Shown piece after piece: positions 1-11,177 of a DNA stretch of 64,000 nucleotides. The first letter of the stretch is position 1, and the number at the start of each line of letters is the position of its first letter. This DNA is from Cryptomeria japonica. Lineage: Eukaryota; Streptophyta; Pinopsida; Cupressales; Cupressaceae. Location: NCBI RefSeq assembly GCF_030272615.1, contig NC_081406.1, positions 111,695,783 through 111,759,782 on the forward strand, read 5' to 3'. Under the pieces are notes generated by a model. It was not told where the DNA came from and did no database searches. It worked only from the letters and a program-made list of their open reading frames with translations. The position numbers were made by a program, and so were the translations under genes.

Positions 1-913
1 CAATCAAATCACTTATCAACATTGGTCCTTTGTCAGTCAGAATCATGATCAAATTGAATCGATATCAATTATCTTTTGTCAAGACCTAATTGTCATCCTT
101 ACATTTTCTAGGGTTTCATGATTTTATTCATTTAACCTTGTTTGTCCTTTCTCCCTCTAGGTTAAATAATTTATTTATTTATCCTAAGTCTTCTTGTCAC
201 AATTAAATATTTATTTAATTGGATAACTAATTCCTCCTCTTTTTGTGAATTAATTAATGAATGAAAAATTATTAATTAATTTACCTAATTTTCCAATTTC
301 TCCTAATTCCTAATTTTCTAATTTTCATCAATTTTCTAATTTCTCCTAATTTCATGGGAATGACATAGCAAATTTGTCATAATTTGTCATAATTGTCAAT
401 CAATCAATTTTGACATAGCAATTTGTCATAATTTGTCATAATTATCAATCAATCAATTTCGCATAGAAAGTGTCAATTTGTCATAATTTGTCATATTTGT
501 CATTGTTGATTTGAAATTTCCTTTCAAATCTCTTCATGCTAATCTTGTCTTTTCTCCAATTTATCTATAAATTGGATGAATTTCTTCAATCCCAATTAAT
601 CACTTTTTTGAATCGATCAATCACGCTTCTAGTATTCTTGCGCTATCGTCTTGTCAATCTTGCTTTCACATTATGCTTATGCACTTGAAGGTGAGATCCA
701 CAAAACAAAGCAATTTGAATGAGAAAGAAGGACAATGGAGAATCATGGAGGAGACATTCACATTTGTGATGGTTTGTGTTTGAATTGAATGTTTTATTTC
801 CATATCTCTATTGAATGTTTGTAGGTTTTGTTATCATTGCAATCTAGTTTTGTGATTGCTTTGATGATTTCCACATTCCTATCTATTGTTTCTATTGTTT
901 TCACCTAGGGAAT
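1..913 (+). repeat. Partial LTR, relative of element A LTRs
   Basis: From base 1 to about 887 this aligns with the last two thirds of the two LTRs of element A (49200-50454 and 57567-58812). It shares the runs of tttgtcataa, the AT-rich block with repeated taattaa, the TATA region and the ending near cctatcta. The window starts about 380 bases into the LTR. After 887 come about 26 bases of unassigned sequence, then element H begins. Whether this was a solo LTR or part of a full element cannot be told here. No coding sequence is seen. Confidence 0.8.
565..573 (+). promoter_or_regulatory. TATA box of the partial LTR
   Basis: ctataaatt lies in the same context (ttggatgaatttcttcaatc follows) as in both LTRs of A, and the same nonamer is found in the G LTR. 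It is the likely core promoter of this LTR group. Function is inferred from position and conservation. Confidence 0.55.
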
Positions 914-2038
914 TGATAAGTCGATGTTTTGACATGTTTTTTATCAGGACTCTTAGGTTTTTGGTATCTCTTGGGTTGCATTGTGATAGTAAAATATTGT
1001 GAATTGACTATATGTAATCCATGTTTTAAAACTGAACTTAAGAAATCATGTTTGAACTTTGTCAGTTAATTTCTGCAGCCATGCCAATTTATTCCTGCAG
1101 CTAAATGGTTTGTCCCTGTGATATGCGGATTATTTGGGATGATTTCATATGTGAGTTAATGAATGTATTAGTTAAGTAATATACATATGCATGTCCTTGT
1201 ATGTTGTTTCTATTTTAGTACAGATAATAATTGATGATACAATGGAGGATTTTCTTTCGCACCTAAGGACTAGAGAATCAAGTTCAGATAGCGGGAGGTC
1301 AAACTAAAGGAGATTCAAGCAAGCACAATGTATGGCATAATCAGAGCAGTTGTACTTCACCATGGGAGTTTAACTCTGGTGCATATTTAATTTGCAAAAT
1401 ATTGCTTCGGTGTGCAAAGACTGTGGTTTGGTTTCAGATCCACAGTTCCTGCAGCCAAGCTCTCAGTTATCCCCTTCATCTGACAATTATCCACCTCTTC
1501 TTCTGGGCATAGCTGGAGTTGTCCATTGTAGTTTATCTTTTCTTTATAATAAGCTCTTCCTTCTTTTTTGAGAGTTAGACAGAATGGAAAGGGATTGAGC
1601 AGAGTTTTTGTCAAGCATTCTGAATTTTCTCTTTTAGAATATGTAATCATCTTTTAGGAAGAAATGAATGAGAATATGTTATTTTGATCTACTAATAGTT
1701 CTTTACTGAGAGTTTGATACCACTCATCCAAGGGAGCCCACTTGGTGAGTGATCCTGTGTTTATGATTAGTGAAGTTAATTTTTACTTAGTTGCAGTAGA
1801 AGTTCATGACTGGATTGTTCTTGCAGCCACTAGAAATAGATCCTTTGACTGTTCCTGCAGCCAAGGTAGAATGGTGTGATTACTGTTATTTTCATTAGAT
1901 CATTTCAGCAGAGTTTTGTAAAGCTTTCATTTGACCTTTTATGATTTCCATTCCTACCTTTCCTGCAGTAATACAAAATAATCATTTAAGGAGCTCAGTG
2001 CACATATATTGCAGACCCATTTCAAGTTTTACGTTCCT
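914..2038 (+). repeat. 5' LTR of element H
   Basis: It matches 6172-7296 with few length changes. It begins TG, and matching stops after acgttcct at 2038, where RT coding begins. The motif ttcctgcagcc or a close variant occurs about six times (near 1072, 1094, 1446, 1829, 1852 and 1961). Many of these sites carry a G-to-A change in the other LTR. Short open frames inside it on either strand are not considered genes. Confidence 0.88.
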
Positions 2039-2837
2039 GGAAATTTACATGGATGACTTTACAACCTATGGTTCTGAATTTGATCAAGCATTAGGTAATT
2101 TGAAGAAAGTTTTGCAGTGGTGTGAAGACTACAACTTGTCTCTAAACAGTGAGAAGTGTTTCATTATGATGGAAGAAGGAATAGTCCTTGGTCATCATAT
2201 ATCTGTACACGGTATACAAGTGGATCTAGCAAAGATTGAGGTTATTCAGCATATTAATCACCCTGTGAAGCAGAAAGATGTGAGAAGTTTTCTTGGCCAT
2301 GCTGGATACTACAAAAGGTTTATCAAAGATTTCAGCAAAATTGCAAGTCCCTTATATACACTAGATGCAGAATTTAAATGGACCTCAGCATGCAATGAAG
2401 TTTTTTTAAAGCTTAAGAATGCTTTCACTCAAGCACCAGTTGTAAAAGGACCTAATTGGTCTCTACAATTCCAAATACATACTGATGCATCTGATTATGC
2501 TATAGGAGTAGTGCTGGGACAAAAAGTTGACAAGTTGGAAAATGCAATATATTATATCAGCAAGAATTTGCAAGGACCCGAATTGAATTATACAGTTACT
2601 AAAAAGGAAATGCTAGCTTTCATATACGCCCTTAACAAGTTTAGACACTATATCACAGAGTATCCCATATTTGTGCATACAAATCATACTGCAATTAGAT
2701 ATCTCATGAATAAGCCATCAATCACCAGTAGACTAGCTCGCTGGTTATTGTTGATGTAGGAATTTGATATCATAGTTGTTGATAAGCCAAGGAAGACTAA
2801 TGTTGTTGCAGATTATCTTTCACATCTTCAATTGTAG
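2034..2837 (+). pseudogene. H pol, part 1: reverse transcriptase C-terminal half and RNase H
   Basis: The frame opens directly at the end of the 5' LTR with the RT active-site stretch EIYMDDFTTYG and continues through the RT thumb (SFLGHAGYYKRFIKDFSKIA) into RNase H. In RNase H the first Asp is in HTDASDYAIG and the Glu in TKKEMLAF. The usual later Asp of TDH reads Asn (VHTNHTAIRY), a likely G-to-A change. A stop at 2757-2759 interrupts the frame, which continues to another stop at 2835-2837. Everything N-terminal to YMDD (fingers and palm start, protease, gag) is absent. The protein would have copied the RNA genome; this copy cannot. Confidence 0.9.
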
Positions 2838-3761
2838 GAAGACTCTACAATGATAGATGACACTTTTCTAGATGAGCATTTGTTTCTCATATAGACTCAT
2901 ACTCCTTGGTATGCTGATATTGCCAACTGTTTAGCTGCAGCTAAGATGCCAATTTCTTTTTCTCCTAAGGAAAGAAGATTGCTAGTCGAAAAAAGTTTTA
3001 AATTTTCATGGATTGTTGATTGTCTATTTTATACTAGACCTGATCAAGTCATGCAAAGATGTGTCAAAGAGGATGAAACATATGACATCTTACATGCATG
3101 TAATGATGAGCCATGTGGAGGTCATTTTGCTACCAAAAGGACAACATGGAAAATACTCAATACTGGTTATTATTGGCCTACACTACACAACGATGCAGCT
3201 CAGTACACAAGGAAGTGTCACAGATGTCAGTGAATGGGAAGACCTACAAAATCTGATGAGATGCCACTACATCCTCAAATATCTGTTACACCATTTGACA
3301 AGTGGGGATTAGATTTTATTGGCCTCATTGATCCACCTTCTAATGGCAAATCTTATATCTTGGTATGTACAGACTATGTGAAAAAATGGGTAGAAGCTAG
3401 AGCTATGCAACATGCAAGAGATAATAAGGTAGCTAAGTTTCTCTATGAAGAAATATTTACAAGGTATGGAGCACCCAAGGAAATTTTCTCAGATCAGGGA
3501 CCTCAATTTACATCAACATTGATAAAAGCTTTGGTCAATGAATACAATATAAGACACAAGAAATCTACTCCATATCATCCACAGTCTAATGGCCAAGTAG
3601 AAGTTACCAACAGAGAGTTTGAGGTTATTCTTACCAAAACAATCTCTATCCATAAGAAAGATTGGTCTCATCAGCTTTCAGAGGTGATTTGGGCATATAG
3701 AACAACATGGAAAACACCAATTGGATTCACACCTTTTGAGATGGTTTATGGCAAAACAACA
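2838..3761 (+). pseudogene. H pol, part 2: integrase N-terminus and catalytic core, interrupted
   Basis: Same frame as the RT part. Around 3090-3233 is the His/Cys zinc-binding domain (GGHFATKRTTWKIL, then CHRCQ), followed by a TGA stop at 3231-3233. The DDE core runs from about 3290, with Asp in CTDYVKKW, Asp in SDQGPQFTS and Glu in SNGQVEVTNRE, so all three catalytic residues are present. The frame ends at 3761, where the solo LTR S begins. It resumes in frame at 5384. Confidence 0.92.
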
Positions 3762-5378
3762 TGTTGGCATTATGTGAACTGGCATGAGTAGTATGTAAAC
3801 TAGCATGAAGACATAATGATATTGTATGTTGTCATTGATGTCAATATGAGACATAGTGTGAACCGGCACATGAGATAAGTGAAGAAAGAGGTACCGGCAT
3901 ATGTGTGAACCGGTATATGCCAAAGTGAAGCAACACATTTGTTCAAAGTGAACCGGCATGCAGTTATGGGAACTGGTAGATGGAAGCACTGTATGACTAC
4001 CGGTTGGTAAGGCAACTTCCACTTCGGGGTTTCCGATTTGAGTATCTCAAGTCTGTGTGACTCAATCAGTGATCTTTATGTGATGAGTTAGAAGTATGAT
4101 GGAGGACAGATCATGTTGCCACGTAAGCTCTGTGCACGTGAAGGATCTTGCATAAAGAAGACTATTCCTATCTACCTCAAGAATGTGTGAAGTCTATCAA
4201 ATGATGATAACGCATGATGGGTTATCAGCCCCCATGAAAACGGTGGATAATGGACGATGGTGAATATCTTGAGATCGACTCAAGACTGGTGCATTTAATG
4301 CAGTATGTTTCAACGGTCAGGATCAAACCATTTGAATTACTCAACCTAACAGGTTTAGGGTTTAAGGTTTTTGCTACCGACCTGTATGTTCCCTATAAGA
4401 TCGATGTTAGGTTTCTATCTAAAGTTGTTGGCAAAAGTTGAGTGTGTATCCAACGAAAGTGATACAAGATTCTTGCTAGACCATAGGAGAGAAGAGACAC
4501 CTGCAAAGTGTATGTGCAGAAGGAAAAGAGGAGCCTAAACAGATCTGTATTAGTATTAAGTGCTATTAATAGATCATTGTAATACCTGTTGATCTCTAAC
4601 CACTTCAATAGTTGTAAAATCCCCTAACAGGGTAGCCTTAACTGGCTTGATTCAAAATCCCTTAAATCAGGTGGTCTTAACTAGCTTGTTGTAAATCCCT
4701 TAACCAGGTAACTCGAAGCTAATGAGTTCTGAGAAGCTAGAGAAGCTTAGGAGATCCTTTCAGCTATTGAGTTCTTAAAATCCTCTAACAAGGTGACCCT
4801 ACCGGGTTTAACCCTTAACAGGGTATCCCTTAACCAAGTGATCCCTAACAGGATCGGTTCCTACCAGAACCTATTGTAATGTTCTTAACCAGACAAGGCT
4901 CCTAACAGAGTGGACTTCTAAAGAGTTCAAAAAGAAGCTTGTGGGTATTCATCCCCACCGTGGTTTTTCCCAGTTGGGTTTCCACGTGAAAAATATGTGT
5001 GTCATGTGAAATGCTTTTGTCTTGTGATGCTTTGTTTTATCTGTTATGCACATGAAGTTTCTATGTTTTATGCCTATCTATAAAACATATTGAACTCACT
5101 ATTGTGAAGATTTGATGGTTAAGTCTACTAGTTCATGCATGAGAATATTATGATAATGTGGTATTGAGCTAAGAGAAAAGCTTAGTGAGTAACCGGTTCA
5201 TGACTGACTGAGCTATACTGGATGTTATCGGTTGCACTCTGTTTTACCAGTATCTCTGTTTATCAGTCATTGTGAGTGTTTGTTGTCAAACTAGTTTTGG
5301 ACTGTATTTGTGTCTGTACTGATTCACCCCCCCCTCTCAGTACTGGTTTGGTACTAGTGGTTCATCATCGAGTTATCA
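3762..5378 (+). repeat. Solo LTR S (element B family) inserted in the H integrase
   Basis: This 1,617-base unit begins tgttggcatt and ends gttatca, and aligns end to end with the B LTRs at 40481-42047 and 46377-47935. It is flanked by caaca (3757-3761) and caata (5379-5383), a 5-base target duplication with one transition. Removing the LTR and one copy rejoins the H integrase frame exactly. It is the expected product of recombination between two LTRs. It carries repeated gtgaaccggca motifs near its start, repeated taacagggt-type motifs in its middle, and a C-rich tract near its end. Confidence 0.93.
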
Positions 5379-5383
5379 CAATA

Positions 5384-5965
5384 ATGATGCCTATTGAATT
5401 TGAGCATAAAACCTTGAGAATAGCTCTACAACTGAATATGTCATTGTTTGAAGCACAGAAGGAACGCATTCAGTAATTAAATGCTCTTGATGAATGGAGA
5501 AAGATAGTTGTTCAACAAACAGAATTGATTCAAAACCAAAGAGCTAGATAGCATGATAAATATATCAGAGAAAAGAAATTCAAAGTTGGTGACTGGGCAC
5601 TCATGTATGATTCTAGATATAAGGATGCTATGGGAAAACTCCAAACAAGGTGGTTAGGTCCTTATGAGGTAGAAGAAGTTTTTTAGAATGGAGTAGTCCG
5701 GTTGTCCACAATAGATCTTGTTTGATTTAAACTCTTAGTGAATGGACACCGACTACGACTTTATCACAAGCCAGCTACTAGAGAAGAGTTCTTGCAACAG
5801 TTTGCTCCCCATAATGAAATACAAGTTCCTGCAGCAACTGGCAAGGTTCCTATAGTAACTACCAATGATTTAGTATCAATTCATGAGCTTCCTATTGCAT
5901 TTGAGCATGTTGATAAAGCTGATGTTCCTACAGCCTCTGTAGTGAACTTATTTACCATATCATAA
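5384..5965 (+). pseudogene. H pol, part 3: integrase C-terminus
   Basis: The integrase resumes after S with MMPIEFEHKT, a standard join just after the core. Next come an alpha-helical stretch and KFKVGDWALMYDSR followed by GKLQTRWLGPYEV, the GPY/F-type C-terminal domain. Stops at about 5475, 5548, 5683 and 5722 break the frame. The last open part (5738-5965) contains three VP-rich repeats, two of them coded by ttcctgcagc or ttcctacagc, the motif that recurs in the H LTRs. No chromodomain follows. Confidence 0.85.
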
Positions 5966-6157
5966 TAAAATATTTCCATGGGGAATATTGTTCTCCGTAC
6001 ATAAAGTTCCATCCACTACATTCCATCCCACTTTCTTACCTGTCACTTCATTTCATTTCGCCATCATTTTCACCCAATTGCAAGTACGTGTATATTGTAC
6101 TTTATTTTAATTATGCATTTATTAGTTCATTATGATTTTAATCCTGTTTTAACCCTT
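5966..6157 (+). other. H 3' untranslated region
   Basis: About 190 bases between the pol stop and the purine tract. T-rich, with no coding sequence or repeat seen. Confidence 0.6.
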
Positions 6158-6171
6158 AAAGTTGGGGGGCA
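6158..6171 (+). other. Polypurine tract of H
   Basis: aaagttggggggca lies directly before the 3' LTR start (tgataag). It is the expected primer for plus-strand DNA synthesis, with two T residues as imperfections. Confidence 0.7.
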
Positions 6172-7296
6172 TGATAAGTCGATGTTTTGACATGTTTTTT
6201 ATCAGGACTCTTAGGTTTTTGGTATCTCCTGGGTTGCATTGTGATAGTAAAATATTGTGAATTGACTATATGTAATCCATGTTTTAAAACTAAACTTAAG
6301 AAATCATGTTTAAACTTTGTTGGTTATTTCCTACAGCCATGCCAATTTATTCCTACAACCAAATGGTTTGTCCCTGTGATATACGGATTATTTGGGATGA
6401 TTGCATATGTGAGTTAATGAATGTATTAGTTAAGTAATATACATATGCATGTCCTTGTATGTTGTTTCTATTTTAGTGTAGATAATAATTGATGTTGCGG
6501 TGGAGGATTTTCTTTCACGCCTAAGGACTAGAGAATCACGTTTAGATAGTGGGAGGTCAAACTGAAGGAGATTCAAGTGAGCACAATGTATGGCATAATC
6601 AGAGCAGTTGTACTTCACCATGGAAGTTTAACTCTGGTGCATATTTAATTTGCAAAATATCACTTTGGCATGCAAAGACTATGGTTCGGTTTCAGATCCA
6701 TAGTTCCTACAGCCAAGCTCTCAGTTATCCCCTTCATCTGACAATTATCCGCCTCTTCTTCTGGGCGTAGCTGGAGTTGTCCATTGTAGTTTATCTTTTC
6801 TTTATAATAAGCTCTTCCTTCTTTTCTGAGAGTTAGACAAAATGGAAAGGGATTGAGAAGAGTTTTTGTCAAGCATTCTGAATTTTCTCTTTTAGAATAT
6901 GTAATCATCTTTTAGGAAGAAATGAATAAGAATATGTTTTTCTGATCTACTAATAGTTCTTTGCTGAGAGTTTGATATCACTCATCCAAGGGGGCCCACT
7001 TGGTGAGTGATCCTGTTTTTATGATTAGTGAAGTTAATTTTTACTTAGTTGTAGTAGAAGTTCATGACTGTATTGTTCCTACAGCCACTAGAAATAGATC
7101 CTTTGACTGTTCCTGCAGCCAAGGCAGAATGGTGTGATTACTGTTATTTTCATTAGATCATTTCAGCATAGTTTTGTAAAGCTTTCATTTAGCCTTTTAT
7201 GATTTCCATTCCTACCTTTCTTGCAGTAAAACAAAACAATCATTTAAGGAGCTTAGTGCATATATATTGCAGACCCATTTGAAGTTTTACGTTCCT
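6172..7296 (+). repeat. 3' LTR of element H
   Basis: Direct repeat of 914-2038. Compared with the 5' LTR, several ctgcag sites read ctacag here (for example near 6332 and 6707), as do other transitions. Identity stops after acgttcct at 7296, and sequence of element G follows. The true LTR end may lie a few bases further on. Confidence 0.88.
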
Positions 7297-7421
7297 TGAT
7301 TGACAACTAAATGAACACCAGCCATGAGAATAGTAAACTCTACCATATGAATGTCCAAACTTTGAGTTGAGATTTCAATTGGAGGTATTATTATTGTCAT
7401 TATAGTTGGGGTAGACAGGAA

Positions 7422-8040
7422 TCATGTTTTTTTCTTTTTATTATCTTTTTTGTGGCTAAGGGAATTGACCTGACTACTAAAGTATCCCTTTTCATGCAGT
7501 TGAATCCCGTGTACTCTGTTGCAGCCTTCCAAATTTTGCACAGTCTTGAGATTAATGAGAGCGTTATCATCGGCACAGATATCTAAAGTGGGTTTGTCTC
7601 GTTGGCCCCATTCTATGAGTTCAGGATGGACAAGATGTAGCTCGTGTGAAATGGGAGGAGTTATGGGGTGGATGGTGTTGACATGAGTGTCAAAGAAGAT
7701 GTCATTTTCATATTCATAAGGCATTTCATGGAACTCCTCTTCGTTAGAGTTTTTGATATCCAAAGAAGGGCTTGAAGGGGCACCATTGATAGTAATCTTA
7801 GGCACTTGGGTGTACCCTAGGCCTTTTCTTGTACTTGTAGGAGATAGGATTTATGGGTGTTTTTCTTCCTTTCTCCTTTGGTCCCAAGCTGTGTCCTTTG
7901 TAACCCATTTTTTTGACTATAGCTGATGCTTTTGGATACATTTTTTTAGGTATTTTTTCTGGGTCTTCATCTTCTTCTCGATACAATCATGAAGAGACAT
8001 TCGTGTCTAGGCTCTCCTCATCAAGTGGGCCCCATTACTG
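7422..8040 (-). pseudogene. G: region between protease and RT, with G-patch-like motif
   Basis: The minus-strand frame gives LYREEDEDPEKIPKKMYPKAS, then KKMGYKGHSLGPKEKGRK, which resembles the glycine-rich segment that Tat/Ogre-type elements carry between protease and RT. A stop follows, then a second frame (7805-7422) of acidic, low-complexity sequence without a known motif. The LYREED stretch recurs in element L at about 36100. No RT motif is reached before the element ends near 7297. Confidence 0.6.
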
Positions 8041-8389
8041 AAAGGTGGTATCTTTGCATTGTATGACTGATTTTTGATCTTTTTTGAGTTATTTTGGTTT
8101 GCCAAATGACTTGGGAGATAAGGGGAGGTTTCCTATTAATAACACATCCTCCAATTTTTATTCTCCATAGCCATTATCTAGGATCTTGATTTGTGGGTCT
8201 TCTTGGGATGAGGTGGAGGCAATATTTGATGCATCAGATGGAGGAGTTGGCGAGGGTCTATTTATTGGGAAATGATATGGATGCTTCCCCTCTAGGATCT
8301 TGCAATATTGAAAAGGTTGTGGATCACCTTTGATAGTGATCTCTCTTCCATTGAAGGGGAATTTGATCTATTGGTGATAAGTGGAGGGT

Positions 8390-8900
8390 ACGACCTACAA
8401 GGAGTGAATCCATGGCTGATCGAAAAGGATGTTGTAGGGGAGATCAAGATCTAGGACTTGGAAAGGGGTTTCAATTGTGATAGGGCCCACTTGGAGAGGT
8501 AAGGTGATCATGGCTTTAGAAACTCTTTCTGCATCATCATATGCTTTTATTGTGATCCTTCTTGATGTATCTACCAGGCCCTCAGAAAGTCCCAATTATT
8601 TTATTAACTTGTATGTGCATAAATTGAGTCCAGATCCACCGTCTATTAGGATACGTTTGACCTTATGTTTATACATAAGGGATTTGATATGAAAAGGTTT
8701 ATTATGGTCTTCATCTGCAGGAGCATCATTGGAAGTTAACACAAGTTGTCGTTGAGCAGCAAGGTTTCCAATGAGAGCTTGAAATTGTGTAGCATTAATA
8801 TTATCAGGAACGCGAGACTCAAGTAGAGCTTGTTCCAAGATTTCTTTATGGACATGGGAACTCTTGAGAAGTTATAGGATGGAGATCTATGTGGGGGTCT
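8390..8900 (-). pseudogene. G aspartic protease
   Basis: Two adjacent minus-strand frames make a retropepsin-like domain. The active site reads RILIDGGSGLNLC (near 8650-8615), and the C-terminal flap and strand region gives PFQVLDLDLPYNILFDQPWIHS. An Asp-Gly-Gly active site and the closing F.QPWIH motif are typical of Tat-type elements. A stop separates the two halves at about 8595. Upstream, the QFQALIGNLA stretch is matched by QTMVVNLVS in element L. The enzyme would cleave the Gag-Pol polyprotein. Confidence 0.8.
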
Positions 8901-9018
8901 TCCCAAGTTGGTCAAGGAGGTCATATCAGTGGGTGGAAGACATAGGGGGAGGGTTTGATGGGGGAGGGGCTCCTTGAATAGTGACTCTGCTTCAGTGGGT
9001 GGTTACATAGCAGTCATT

Positions 9019-11177
9019 CTAAGAGTGGGAAGTGGAAGGTGTGGCACCTTGAATGACTATCCTAGCAGGGTTAGGTTTGCTTTGGGAAGGAGGAGGGTTA
9101 GCTCCTTGGATAGTTATGACATTGACATGATTGTCTGCGGGCTCAATGTGACCTACTAAAGAGTCAAAGCCTATTATATGATTAGTGTAGTCATAGTTCA
9201 CAGCGTTAGATGATGAGCCTTTTCCTTTATCATGTTTTGGGAAGGGTTCCTAGTACATTTTGAATTTGTCATTGCTATTACCAGGTTTTGCATTTGCTAC
9301 CTCAATTTCACCCTTATCAATGAGATCTTTTAATGTAGATTCTAAGCTTCATGCACTTTCATGTATCATGCCCCTTGATATGATGATACTCACAATATTC
9401 ATTGTCATTATACCACCTAGGTTTGGGTTTATTGGGATCAAACGAGTGAGTAATCAGGAAGACCACTGTGCCTGCTTGAACAAGCTTTTGAAAAACCACT
9501 TCAATGGGTTCAAAAAGAGGAGTGAAATCTCTTGGAGTCCTGTTATTGGATCAGGGTGGTCGCCCCTAGATTGAGACATTATTATGAGGCTTTTGAGATT
9601 GATTTTGATTATTTTGATTATTTAATTGACAATTAGTGGTGGTGGGTTTTGGAGGAGCGGCCACGATTTGGACCCGTTTTGCATCAGTCACACCATCATT
9701 GACAATGTTCTTATTTTTGGACCAGAATTTTAGTTTATCATTATGATAAGAGGAAGAATTTTGACTTGATTTTTGGTAATGTTTCAATGTTCCTTCCTCT
9801 AACAAGACACGCTCAAGGGCTAGGCCCTGATCAGTCATTTTTTGGAAAGATTTAATACATTGAGATGTAAGAGGTCTTCATAGTTCAAACACCAGATTAT
9901 TTTGAAAAAATTCAATTTGTTGTTGTTGTTCTAGCATGTCCCATTGGAATTTCTTGATGAGGTTTCACCATCTTTGCAAGAAGTTAACAAAAGTTTCTCT
10001 AGGCGTTTGCTTTGTGTTACAAAGGTCCATCATGGAAACATCATTAACCATGTTGTAGGCATAGTGTGCCATGAACTTCTCTGCTAAGTCCGGGAAGGAG
10101 GCAATGGAACCTCAAGGTAAGGATGAGAACCATGTAAGAGCATCTCCTATGAGACTCTTAGGGAAGTGTATTCGAAGGTAGGTAGCTATAGGAGACTTCT
10201 TGACATAGGATGTGAAATTCCCGAACATGGTCTTAGGGGTCCCCTTTGCCCACATACTTCGTCAATTTAGGGATCTCAAATCTTCGTGGGTATGGCTGAA
10301 ATTGATATAGACGGGTCATAAGGACAAGGACAAAATTCCTCAAACAAGTAAGTTTTCCTTTTGTTAGTCCCTTCCTTCATGTCTTTGATGATTTTTTTCA
10401 TGTCCTGAATTTCTTTGATGAGGTCTTGTTGTGGATTTTGGACATGATGAATTGTGTTTGCCCCTAGAATTGGATGTGTTATGGAAGGTCCACCACCACT
10501 AATGTATTGATATGATGAGGAAGTGGGGATGTGAGATGTGATGATTGATGTCATAGGGACTTGAGTGACAATCAGTTGCGACCTGCAAACTGTTGTGATA
10601 GGAGTAAGTGAGGCTCAAATGAAGTTAGCAACATTGTTGATGGGAATGGAGGTTTGTGCAATACAAATGTATGTCTGGTAGAAGAAGATGGTATAGAGGC
10701 ATGTTAGAGAATAGAAGAGATCGGATTTGATAGTGGTATAGATGGTAAGAAGGAAGAAGGGGGAATGGGGACCACGGGGATAGATGCCGCAAGTGCTATT
10801 GATTAGGGTTGAATGATTGATGGGATCACAATTTATTGAGTTTAAATAATAGGTGCGGCGGTATGAGTGCGAGCAAGGTCTCCTTGTGGTTGTTGACCAA
10901 GGGTGGATCTATCAAAATCGGGTGGGAGTTGAGCTCCATTTTCAAGGAGAGTCTTTAGAAGAGCACTAGGATTGTGTCAAATAAATTTCTCCATCATTTC
11001 TTGATTATAAGAGTCCTCTAAGAAAGTTCTCACTTCCGGAAAGAGTTCATCTTGGTCAACCATATTATGATCTTGCGGTTGATTTTTAATGCTAGATTTC
11101 ACACTTTGTGTAGGATCTTATGTAGGGTCTTCATATAGGACACTAATGTCCAACATACCGTATTGTTGTTTGGCCAT
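9019..11177 (-). pseudogene. G gag polyprotein
   Basis: The likely start is the ATG at 11177-11175, followed by MAKQQYGMLD. A proline/serine-rich N-terminal part runs to about 10350. The capsid (retrotransposon Gag) domain lies at about 10330-9840, including FEIPKLTKYVGKGDP and FPKSLIGDALTWF, interrupted by single stops and frameshifts. Around 9397-9353 a variant zinc finger reads YCEYHHIKGHD, then a stop, then KC; this C-x-H-x-H-x-C form is usual in the Tat group. Past the finger is a repeat of the IQGA(N/T/P)P type (9201-8950). The protein would have formed the virus-like particle. Shadow frames on the plus strand here are ignored. Confidence 0.78.

Larger units (their letters stand above)
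914..7296 (+). mobile_element. Element H: Ty3/gypsy LTR retrotransposon, 5' half deleted
   Basis: Two direct repeats of about 1,125 bases start with tgataagtcg at 914 and 6172 and flank pol in the order RT, RNase H, integrase. That order marks Ty3/gypsy. The integrase has a zinc-binding N-terminus, a DDE core and a GPY/F-type end but no chromodomain, which fits the non-chromoviral Athila/Tat side. A purine tract precedes the 3' LTR. Gag, protease and the first half of RT are missing, because the 5' LTR runs straight into RT at the YMDD motif. A solo copia LTR interrupts the integrase. In-frame stops show that the element is dead. No target duplication was found, and the outer LTR end is uncertain by a few bases. 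Confidence 0.9.

Noticed and set aside
911-913. Target duplication for H
   Set aside because: The bases before 914 (ggaat) are not found after the 3' LTR end with any reasonable boundary, so none is claimed.
9260-9574. 104-codon plus-strand frame
   Set aside because: Antisense to the G gag zinc-finger region, which has family motifs.
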